Below, one piece after another: positions 1-5,182 of a DNA stretch of 7,842 nt. The stretch lies in NCBI GenBank assembly GCA_049301335.1, contig JBAQKV010000007.1:1-7842 (forward strand), in the 5' to 3' direction. Origin of the DNA: JANJWP01 sp049301335. GTDB lineage: Bacteria; Patescibacteriota; Gracilibacteria; BD1-5; UBA2023. Under the pieces are notes generated by a model. That model made no database searches, had not been told where the DNA came from, and saw only the letters and a program-made list of their open reading frames with translations. Made by a program: the position numbers and the translations under genes. Positions within the stretch are counted from its first letter, which is position 1. Every line of letters starts with the position of its first letter.

Positions 1-328
1 CGGCCTCGGCGACGTACGGGACGCCTTCGGGGAGGTAATCGACTACGCGGGTGATTTCGACCTGCGGATAGTGCGCGTAGATCTGGTTTTCCAAAAGGTC
101 GGCATGGGATTCCGGCGCCGTGAAAAAGAACCGCACGACGCCGCGCAGGTGCACGACTTCGAACGAGAATTTCGGGGCGGAATACGACTTGGAAAACCAC
201 CCCTTCTTGGTTTCGACGGTATCGTGGAGGATGTTGAGAATTTGTTCCGCGACGAAAACCCCCTTCTCATTGAGACGGTCGACCCGCACTTCGAGCACGG
301 CGCGTTTATGGTCTTCGTGATGTTCCAT
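1..328 (-). CDS. Partial N-terminal domain of a CPR-type membrane/secretion ATPase (tentative)
   Basis: The reverse strand is open from an ATG at 328 to the left edge, giving 109 residues with no stop. The stop upstream of the ATG is at 350-352. The protein is soluble-looking. It has a strand around residues 11-16 (VLEVRV), then NEKGVFVAEQILNILH (20-35), then FSFEVVHLRGVVRFFFTAP (54-72) and LLENQIYAHYPQVEI (78-92). From memory, this order (LEVRVPRxNEK, a helix, FSLEIVSxxxxIRFYxxTP, VEGQIYAQYPxAEI) is typical of the domain ahead of the DUF87/VirD4-like ATPase module in CPR genomes, annotated there as type IV secretion or conjugation-like proteins. The ATPase part would lie outside the window, so function is inferred from the N-terminus alone. 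A consensus TATAAT lies 20 bases before the start. It lies downstream of pilT and the cNMP/GAF gene on the same strand, which fits a cell-envelope machine. Confidence 0.6.
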   Translation of the reverse strand, partial: MEHHEDHKRAVLEVRVDRLNEKGVFVAEQILNILHDTVETKKGWFSKSYSAPKFSFEVVHLRGVVRFFFTAPESHADLLENQIYAHYPQVEITRVVDYLPEGVPYVAEA

Positions 329-348
329 CGATCGGTTCGGAAAACGGC

Positions 349-376
349 ATTATAAGGAGGAAGTCCTCCCCCGCAA
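349..376 (-). promoter_or_regulatory. Sigma-70-type promoter for the left-edge gene, with a dyad in its spacer
   Basis: On the minus strand there is a perfect -10 TATAAT (349-354), a 16-base spacer (355-370) and a weak -35 TTGCGG (371-376). The -35 directly abuts the TAG stop of the preceding gene (377-379). Predicted transcription start is near 342, giving a leader of about 14 bases. The spacer contains the inverted repeat GGAGG-ACTT-CCTCC (about 356-369). This could be an operator or a weak terminator hairpin for the gene upstream. The -10 is convincing and the -35 is marginal. Confidence 0.6.
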
Positions 377-1345
377 CTAATACGGGCTCATCATGGCTTT
401 GGCTTTGTTCTCAGCGAGGCGCTGGTTGTTTTCGATCATCGAAGCGAAGAGCGGCGCGAGGTTTTCCGCGATGCGGACTTCGTAGTCGGAGAACTTGGAA
501 TCGGCCCCCTTCTTTCCGAGGGCGAGATACCCGCGCAGTTCGCCCGCACTGACGAGCGGAAGCATGTGGACGGCGTCGGTTTCGGCCGTACCGAGCACTT
601 CGCCCTTCACGACGGCGTTATGGTCTTCTTGGACTTCTATTTCGCCGGCGACCTTCTGATTTATGGGCCAGATGGACGGGAAGCGGGTGTTGAACTTGTA
701 GATGAGGAGCCCCGGCACGGCGGCGTGCTGCTCGATGGCGATGATGTAGTCGAGCGAAAGCGACTTCTTGAGGAGGCTGATCGCGTCGAGGAGGCCCTTT
801 TCGCCGCGTTCCTTGTACGAATTGATCTTTTCGGTGGTCTCGTAGAGGAGCGCGAGTTCCTTTCCGGTATCGGAAAGACGAAGGCTCGTGGCGTCGTTGA
901 GGAATTTATAGAAGCGCATGAGCGTTTCCGGCGAGAGCGATTCGAGGTAGTCGAAATCCTCTTTGGTGAGCATGACGACGGAACTCGGTACGTACGCCTC
1001 GGCCTGCACGTCCTTCTGCAGGCGTCCGGCGAGAACGCCTTCGCCGATGAACGATCCCGAATAGGCCTTTCCGATTTCCTTCTTGTCTCCGGTGGGATTG
1101 ATGCGGAAAATCTTGAGCGCCCCCGAGGAGACGATGTAGAAATACGGGCTTTCTCCCGGTTCGAAGAGCACTTCTCCGCTCGTGAGGGCCTTTTTCTTTT
1201 TCTTGGTGAATTCGTCGAACTTTTCGAGGAAAGCGAAAACCGGGGTTACGGTGAGCCCCGCTTTAAGTCATTCCAACCCCTTCTGGAGGGACGGGAGTTC
1301 GAGTTCTTTCCGGATCTCCGGACGCGCGTCTTTCTGTTCGGTCAT
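377..1345 (-). CDS. Cyclic-nucleotide-binding-like + GAF domain sensor protein, contains one UGA(Gly)
   Basis: The gene reads from ATG 1345 to TAG 377-379 (322 residues) if the TGA at 1268-1270 (codon 26) is glycine. Under the standard code it would have to start at the internal GTG 1171 and lose the front of its first domain. Residues ~35-150 look like a cNMP-binding (Crp-type) beta barrel: EVLFEPGESPYFYIVSSGAL (58-77), a barrel end IFRINPTGDKKEIG, and GEGVLAGRLQKDVQAEA (101-117) where the phosphate-binding cassette should be. The cassette keeps the GE pair but lacks the usual Arg-Ala/Ser, so cAMP binding is uncertain. Residues ~180-310 look like a GAF domain, with LPLVSAGELRGYLALGKKG followed by FSDYEVRIAENLAPLFASMI. 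No helix-turn-helix or catalytic output domain is visible, so it probably acts through a partner protein. It starts 12 bases after the pilT stop, so the two are probably co-transcribed. No clear Shine-Dalgarno sequence is present. Domain calls are by pattern only. Confidence 0.85.
1268..1270 (-). other. In-frame TGA read as glycine (codon 26 of the cNMP/GAF gene)
   Basis: The context is GLE-[TGA]-LKAG on the minus strand. The frame is open on both sides from ATG 1345 to TAG 377. Glycine is assigned by analogy with the diagnostic codon at 3980-3982. Confidence 0.85.
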
Positions 1346-1357
1346 GTTCCGGAAATA

Positions 1358-2416
1358 TTAACGGTGTTGGGCAATCAGGTCCTTGTCGCGGACGAAGCTC
1401 GAGAAGGTATCCTTGGATATGAACCCCTTCATGAAGAGCCCTTCCAAGTACCGGTCCATGAGGACCATGCCTTCCTGCGAGCCGAGTTCGATGATCGAGT
1501 AGAGCTGGTGCGTGAGTCCGCGGAGCACTACCGAACGGACGGCGTCGTTATTGAGGAGGACTTCGCGGCAGACTACGCGCCCCTTGCCGTCTTTACGCGG
1601 GAGGAGTACCTGCGAAACGACTCCGGTGAGCGCCATGGCGAGCTGTACCCGAACCTGCCCCTGCTGGTTGGCCGGGAAAGCGTCGACGATGCGGTCGATG
1701 GACTGGACGGTGTCGTTGGTATGGAGGGTCGAAAGCACGAGATGGCCGGTTTCGGCGAGCGTGAGTGCGGCCTGCATGGTTTCCGGGTCGCGCATTTCGC
1801 CGACGAGGATGACGTCCGGATCTTCACGAAGCGACGACTTGATCGCACGGAGAAACGATTGGGTATGGGTTCCGACTTCGCGCTGGTGGATGAGGCAGTT
1901 CTTCGAGACGAGGTTGAACTCGATGGGGTCCTCGATAGTGATGATGTGCTTCTTGAAATTCTGGTTGATATATTCGACGAGCGAAGCGAGCGTGGTCGAC
2001 TTACCGGAACCGGTCGGGCCGGTTACGAGGATGAGCCCCTTTTCGCGGTGGAGCATGTCGATGACCGCCTTCGGAATCGAAAGTTCTTCCGGATTGGGGA
2101 TGCGGGTGGGAATGTAGCGGATGGCCATTCCCGGGCCCTTGACGTCGTGGAAGGCGTTGACGCGGAAACGGTGTTCTTTGAAAGCGTACGAAAAATCGGC
2201 GTCCTTGCTTTCGATATAAGCCGCGTACCCGACGCTGCCGATCATCTGGCGGACGAGGCCGTAGACTTCTTCGACGGTCACCGGTCCGTAGGCTTCTACG
2301 ACTTCGAGTTCGCCGGTATGCTTGCGGACGGTCGGTGCGGAGCCGCTCGAAACGTGGAGGTCCGGAAGCTGGTTTTCGATGATGTCGTTCAGGAGTTCGT
2401 GGAATTTTTCGATCAT
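1358..2416 (-). CDS. pilT: Type IV pilus retraction ATPase PilT
   Basis: PilT is a hexameric cytoplasmic ATPase that depolymerises the type IV pilus, driving twitching, adhesion pull-back or DNA uptake. The protein has 352 residues, close to the family norm of ~350. The N-terminal domain (1-115) opens with LLNDIIENQLPDLHVSSGS, the usual PilT start. The RecA-like domain carries Walker A GPTGSGKST (133-141), the Asp box IITIEDPIEF (158-167), Walker B DPDVILVGEMRD (199-210, E207) and the His box GHLVLSTLHTN (224-234). The C-terminal part (THQLYSIIELG, then GMVLMDRYLEGL) matches PilT rather than the assembly ATPase PilB, which is longer and has a zinc motif. ATG 2416 is chosen over the more upstream in-frame ATG 2497. 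It begins exactly at the conserved family N-terminus, and the -10 of a good promoter (2447-2475) lies between the two. Stop is TAA. The cNMP/GAF gene follows 12 bases later. Confidence 0.95.
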   Translation of the reverse strand: MIEKFHELLNDIIENQLPDLHVSSGSAPTVRKHTGELEVVEAYGPVTVEEVYGLVRQMIGSVGYAAYIESKDADFSYAFKEHRFRVNAFHDVKGPGMAIRYIPTRIPNPEELSIPKAVIDMLHREKGLILVTGPTGSGKSTTLASLVEYINQNFKKHIITIEDPIEFNLVSKNCLIHQREVGTHTQSFLRAIKSSLREDPDVILVGEMRDPETMQAALTLAETGHLVLSTLHTNDTVQSIDRIVDAFPANQQGQVRVQLAMALTGVVSQVLLPRKDGKGRVVCREVLLNNDAVRSVVLRGLTHQLYSIIELGSQEGMVLMDRYLEGLFMKGFISKDTFSSFVRDKDLIAQHR

Positions 2417-2446
2417 GGGAAAGATGGATTTCCGAGTTACCCGTAC

Positions 2447-2475
2447 ATCGTAGCACGTTCCTCCGAACGAGGCAA
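2447..2475 (-). promoter_or_regulatory. Promoter for the pilT operon
   Basis: On the minus strand TTGCCT (2470-2475) and TACGAT (2447-2452) are separated by exactly 17 bases. Each matches 4 of 6 sigma-70 consensus positions. Predicted start of transcription is near 2440, leaving about 24 bases of leader before the pilT ATG at 2416. It lies back to back with the plus-strand promoter at 2486-2513. Confidence 0.5.
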
Positions 2476-2485
2476 AAAAGACCCC

Positions 2486-2513
2486 TTGCGCACGCATTCT
2501 TTTCGCGTATTAT
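2486..2513 (+). promoter_or_regulatory. Promoter for the YtxH-like gene
   Basis: On the plus strand TTGCGC (2486-2491), a 16-base spacer and TATTAT (2508-2513, 5 of 6 matches) precede ATG 2540. Expected leader length is about 20 bases. The -35 is weak, but the AT-rich -10 stands out in this GC-rich DNA. Confidence 0.5.
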
Positions 2514-2539
2514 TCGTTCGTTAGCATAACCCAGCACCT

Positions 2540-3058
2540 ATGAAACTCGGAAAGCTCCTCGCACTCGCCGCCGGATACGCCGCCGGAATGGTCATTGCCC
2601 TCCGCTTCGGAAAGGACGGAAAAGCGAAAAATATCGACTCTCTCAAGAAGGACATCGAAGACATCCACAAAAACCTCTGGACCGAAGCCGAAGCCGCCAT
2701 CTTCTCGGAAGAGAACAAGCAGAAGGTGGCCGAACTCCGCGAAATGGCCCAGGCCGAAATCGCCGAATTCAAAAAAGAAGCCCAGACGAAGCTCCGCAAT
2801 TGGAAGAAGCTCGGCGACGACAAGCGCAAAGAGGTTCTCGCCGAAGTCGAAGCCCTCTACGCCCGCCGCGTAGAAATCCTCGAAGAGGCCAAGAAAACCG
2901 CCATCGAAGCCATCGACACCGGTAAGGAAACCTCCGAAAAGGCCGTAGCGAAACTCCAGAAGAAGACCGAAAAGGTCGCCGCAGAACTCAAGAAGGACCT
3001 CGAAAAAACCTTCAAGGACCTCAAGAAGAAGGCGAAAGCCAAAGTAGCCAAGAAGTAA
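2540..3058 (+). CDS. YtxH-like membrane-anchored coiled-coil protein
   Basis: The 172-residue protein has two parts. Residues 3-22 (LGKLLALAAGYAAGMVIALR) form a small-residue-rich hydrophobic segment with GxxxG-like spacing, probably one membrane helix followed by a basic FGKDGKAK stop. Residues ~30-172 are a long, highly charged amphipathic helix rich in Lys, Glu and Ala with no aromatic core, ending in a Lys/Ala tail (KKKAKAKVAKK). Gly-rich anchor plus charged helical tail is the layout of YtxH/general-stress-type proteins, which have no defined enzymatic role. Phasin- or apolipoprotein-like helical proteins also look like this. Function is unknown; a structural role at the inner face of the membrane is only a guess. 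It has its own promoter and a hairpin terminator (3074-3100), so it is probably monocistronic. The stop is TAA and no in-frame TGA occurs. Confidence 0.85.
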   Translation: MKLGKLLALAAGYAAGMVIALRFGKDGKAKNIDSLKKDIEDIHKNLWTEAEAAIFSEENKQKVAELREMAQAEIAEFKKEAQTKLRNWKKLGDDKRKEVLAEVEALYARRVEILEEAKKTAIEAIDTGKETSEKAVAKLQKKTEKVAAELKKDLEKTFKDLKKKAKAKVAKK

Positions 3059-3061
3059 TTC

Positions 3062-3106
3062 CGAACCATTCCCGGGACGTTCCTTCGGGGGCGTCCTTTT
3101 GGTTCG
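3062..3106 (+). terminator. Hairpin terminator after the YtxH-like gene
   Basis: The core is GGACG (3075-3079) pairing with CGTCC (3092-3096), with extra inner pairing TTCC/GGGG, followed by TTTT (3097-3100). An outer repeat, CGAACCA (3062-3068) with TGGTTCG (3100-3106), could extend the structure. The U tract is short, so efficiency is uncertain. Confidence 0.6.
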
Positions 3107-3142
3107 AAAGACCGACGTACAAACCGATAACCGAAAGCAACC

Positions 3143-3688
3143 ATGTCCGATCTCCAGGATCTCGAAAACGAACTCGAAAACGTGGCGGAAGAATCCGCTC
3201 CGGAAACCTCTTCGCAGGACGACGGCTCCGCGCTCGCCGCGGATTTCGACAACCTCGCCGCCGAAATCGCCAAACTCAAAGACACGCTCGCCCGCTCGCA
3301 GGCCGACTACAAGAACCTCGTGACCCGCACCGAACGCGAACGCCTCGAAATGGGCGAGTACGTCACGGAAAAACTCGTCGTGAAACTCCTTCCGAGTTTC
3401 GACAACCTCGAACGCCTCCTGTCCGGGACTCCGGAAGCGGAACGCACGGGCGTTCTCTACGAAGGCGTGAAATCCACCTTCGCGGGGCTCGTCCGCGCGC
3501 TCGAATCGGTGGGCGTTTCGGCATTCGAATCTGCCGGACAGCCGCTCGACCCCGCTTTCCACGAAGCCGTCGCGCAGGTTCCGGGAGCCGAAGGCACCGT
3601 CGTCGTCGAATTCGAAAAGGGATACAAGCTCCGCGAAAAAGTCATCCGCCACGCCAAAGTCACCGTAGGGAACGGGGTGGAAGCGTAG
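3143..3688 (+). CDS. grpE: GrpE, nucleotide exchange factor for DnaK
   Basis: GrpE is a cytoplasmic dimer that releases ADP from the Hsp70 chaperone DnaK. The 181-residue length is normal. An acidic, low-complexity N-terminus (1-33) precedes a long coiled-coil helix (~36-75, EIAKLKDTLARSQADYKNLV) and then the family core KLLPSFDNLERLL (81-93). The C-terminal beta domain contains the family signature: LDPAFHEAV (135-143), then GTVVVEFEKGYKLREKVIRHAKVTV (151-175), the face that contacts DnaK. ATG 3143 gives the expected start and stop is TAG. No dnaK, dnaJ or hrcA is adjacent, and the gene is bracketed by terminators, so it is probably expressed alone. No CIRCE operator (TTAGCACTC-N9-GAGTGCTAA) is visible in the 84 bases upstream. 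No convincing promoter could be fixed there either: TTGGTT is present at 3099-3104 but lacks a well-spaced -10. Confidence 0.95.
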   Translation: MSDLQDLENELENVAEESAPETSSQDDGSALAADFDNLAAEIAKLKDTLARSQADYKNLVTRTERERLEMGEYVTEKLVVKLLPSFDNLERLLSGTPEAERTGVLYEGVKSTFAGLVRALESVGVSAFESAGQPLDPAFHEAVAQVPGAEGTVVVEFEKGYKLREKVIRHAKVTVGNGVEA

Positions 3689-3707
3689 ATATTCCATTTC
3701 ACGGAAA

Positions 3708-3739
3708 ACGGGGTATCCTTTAAGGGTATCCCGTTTTTT
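3708..3739 (+). terminator. Strong intrinsic terminator after grpE
   Basis: ACGGGGTATCC (3708-3718), loop TTTAA, GGGTATCCCGT (3724-3734), with T6 (3734-3739). The 11-base-pair stem includes two G-U pairs. The next gene starts at ATG 3746, only 6 bases beyond the T tract. Confidence 0.9.
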
Positions 3740-3745
3740 CATGCC

Positions 3746-4342
3746 ATGTCATTCGCACGTGAAATTCTGAAAAAAGCGGCCGGCTGAGCCGCTTTCGCCA
3801 TGGGAATCCTCGGCGTCTCGCTCTCGTACGCGGCCCTCTCTTCCGGCCTTACGACCGCCGACCTCAAGGCGGCGACCAACCAGCTTTCTTCGGCCTCGTG
3901 GAACCGAATCGTGAATTCCGTTCTGGAGCTCGACGCGAGAACCGCGCCGATTTCGACGGTAAGCGGAAACGTGGGCATTTGAACGGCTTCCCCGTCCGCG
4001 ACGCTCGACGTTAACGGGTCGGTGAAAATAGGAGGACAGAAAATCGCCCGGATCACCACCTGCGCTTGGATGTCGGACGGCGGCATCGCCTCCCCGAACG
4101 GCACGAGCTATTTCGCGTACGGATGGAAAAATTCGGACTGCAGCAACGGGCTTCCGCTTGGAAACTGCACCGGATTCCTCGCGAAATGCGTACATTCGGG
4201 CAGCGACCAGGACTGGGAAGTCCTGAATCCCGGCGAAACCAACTACAACGGCACTTCGTTCGTGAACGGAGGAATGACTTGGTGGACGTCGTCTCCCGCG
4301 AACGCGGTACGCATTCGGGCGACGTATTTCTGCGACCAATAA
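3746..4342 (+). CDS. Small secreted adhesin/tail-fibre-like protein with two UGA(Gly) codons
   Basis: The frame runs from ATG 3746 to TAA 4340-4342 (198 residues) only if TGA at codons 14 and 79 is sense. Read so, residues 1-30 form a signal peptide: basic R5, K9, K10, then a hydrophobic run ending in GVSLSYAALSS, with possible cleavage near 29-30. Residues 38-70 are helical and include the SWNRIVNSVLELDAR pattern. Residues 75-91 read NVGI-[G]-TASPSATLDVNG, a motif widespread in trimeric fibre and surface proteins. Residues 95-198 form a probable beta-rich C-terminal domain rich in Gly, Asn, Ser and aromatics, with five cysteines (106, 132, 141, 148, 196), ending in RIRATYFCDQ. The family is not recognised beyond the motif. 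It is probably exported and surface-displayed. Its promoter is unclear because a terminator ends 6 bases upstream. The alternative start ATG 3800 (codon 19) would remove the basic part of the signal peptide. Confidence 0.85.
3785..3787 (+). other. In-frame TGA read as glycine (codon 14 of the secreted protein)
   Basis: The context is KKAAG-[TGA]-AAFAMGIL inside the predicted signal peptide, where a small residue fits. It is the least certain of the four, because a start at ATG 3800 would place it outside the gene. Confidence 0.75.
3980..3982 (+). other. In-frame TGA at a diagnostic glycine (codon 79 of the secreted protein)
   Basis: The context is SGNVGI-[TGA]-TASPSATLDVNG. In the VGIGTxxPxxxLDVxG motif this position is glycine. 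This identifies the reassigned amino acid directly and excludes Trp, which is written TGG in this same gene. Confidence 0.95.
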
Positions 4343-4373
4343 AAACGGGTGCGACGTTCCGTTCCCGCTCACG

Positions 4374-4402
4374 AAAAATCCGTCCAAACCGGACGGATTT
4401 TT
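4374..4402. terminator. Bidirectional terminator between convergent genes
   Basis: AAAAATCCGTCC (4374-4385), loop AAACC, GGACGGATTTTT (4391-4402). The stem is a perfect 7-base-pair core (TCCGTCC/GGACGGA) flanked by A5/T5. It has a T5 tract in both directions and serves the plus-strand secreted-protein gene and the minus-strand VanX-family gene. Confidence 0.9.
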
Positions 4403-4407
4403 AAAAC

Positions 4408-5178
4408 CTAGATTTCCACGTCGACGTTCACGGCTCCCAGCGTCGCTCGGCCGTACTTTGCCGTCGAATCCTTCTGCACGAACCCCTTCTTCATTTTTTC
4501 GAACACGGCGTGCTGGTCGCCGAGAGAGAAATGCCACCATTCGTGGGCGAGGCGGGAGAATCCCGCGGCCTCCATGAACGACTTGAGCATGTTGCGGTTC
4601 TTCTGAAAGGTGTCGGCGTCGGGATGGTCGCTCTCCTCGAACGCGTCCGGATGGGCGTTTTCGTGTTCGTCGATAAGCGAGCCCATATCGAGTTCGCGTC
4701 CGTCTTCGTCGACGATGGTGAGGTCGACGGCCGCTCCCGTGGAGTGTGGGGGCGGCGCGAGCGGATCGTCCACGGCCGGTGCCCAGATGCCGTGCGCATG
4801 GGCGTAGGCCCTTTCGCGGATTTCGTCTTCCGCCTCGTTCAAGAGGATCCCCGCGACCATCCGGCAGTACGAATCGGCAACGTGGTCGATCATGAACGCT
4901 TGGACTTCGATAGGCCGGTAGGCGTCGTAGATTTTGAATTTCCATCCCGGGTGGAATTCGTCCAACAGCATCGCGGCTTTTTCGAGCGCCGCGACCACCG
5001 AAAGCCGGATTACGAACGGCGTGGCGTTTCCGTACGGAGCCCCGATGGAGACGTAGGGATGGGGATCGGCGAAGACGAAACGTCCGTCCGCCGGAATGGC
5101 GACGAGCGGTTCGCCGCATTCTTCGATGCGGACTTCGTGACGGGTCGACGGGCCTTCGAAAGCCTCGGAAACGTTCAT
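4408..5178 (-). CDS. VanX-family D-Ala-D-Ala dipeptidase (peptidase M15D)
   Basis: This zinc peptidase family hydrolyses D-Ala-D-Ala, the dipeptide that ends peptidoglycan stem peptides. The 256 residues (VanX itself is ~200) carry the full active site. YDAYRP has R88, equivalent to the transition-state Arg. HSTGAAVDLTI (145-155) supplies zinc ligands H145 and D152, and LDMGSLID follows as in VanX. HEWWHF (212-217) has catalytic E213 and zinc ligand H216. No signal peptide or membrane segment is visible, so it is probably cytoplasmic. Extra length lies in the N-terminus and an acidic insert (171-190). ATG 5178 is chosen: it lies 4 bases after the TAA of the upstream gene. A TTG at 5193 would add five residues and overlap. 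No vanH, vanA or vanRS is present, so it is probably a cell-wall recycling or remodelling enzyme rather than a resistance gene. Stop is TAG. Confidence 0.93.
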   Translation of the reverse strand: MNVSEAFEGPSTRHEVRIEECGEPLVAIPADGRFVFADPHPYVSIGAPYGNATPFVIRLSVVAALEKAAMLLDEFHPGWKFKIYDAYRPIEVQAFMIDHVADSYCRMVAGILLNEAEDEIRERAYAHAHGIWAPAVDDPLAPPPHSTGAAVDLTIVDEDGRELDMGSLIDEHENAHPDAFEESDHPDADTFQKNRNMLKSFMEAAGFSRLAHEWWHFSLGDQHAVFEKMKKGFVQKDSTAKYGRATLGAVNVDVEI

Positions 5179-5182
5179 GCGG

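Noticed and set aside
71..355. 94-codon open frame on the plus strand at the left edge
   Set aside because: It is opposite the minus-strand fragment 1-328, which has a perfect -10 and a recognisable domain pattern. The plus-strand frame has neither.
2416..2497. Upstream ATG 2497 as the pilT start
   Set aside because: It adds 27 residues with no family similarity and would place the promoter's -10 and -35 inside the coding region.
566..2524. 652-codon open frame on the plus strand opposite pilT and the cNMP/GAF gene
   Set aside because: It is antisense to two genes with clear domains. Its length comes from GC-rich codon structure, and its product is a charged sequence with no motif.
3059..3142. 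CIRCE operator or heat-shock promoter upstream of grpE
   Set aside because: No TTAGCACTC/GAGTGCTAA repeat is present, and no -35/-10 pair with acceptable spacing could be supported.
2510..3742. 410-codon open frame on the minus strand opposite the YtxH-like gene and grpE
   Set aside because: It is antisense to grpE and the coiled-coil gene and crosses two terminators. Its Phe/Glu-rich product mirrors the Lys/Glu codons of the real genes.
3746..4342. Reading this region as a pseudogene with two nonsense mutations
   Set aside because: The frame stays intact over 198 codons with a conserved motif and a clean TAA. Other genes show the same TGA pattern, and a Gly reading restores the motif exactly.
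3749..5119. 456-codon open frame on the minus strand over the secreted-protein and VanX-family genes
   Set aside because: It crosses the bidirectional terminator at 4374-4402, has Arg-rich low-complexity content, and conflicts with the full VanX active site in another frame.
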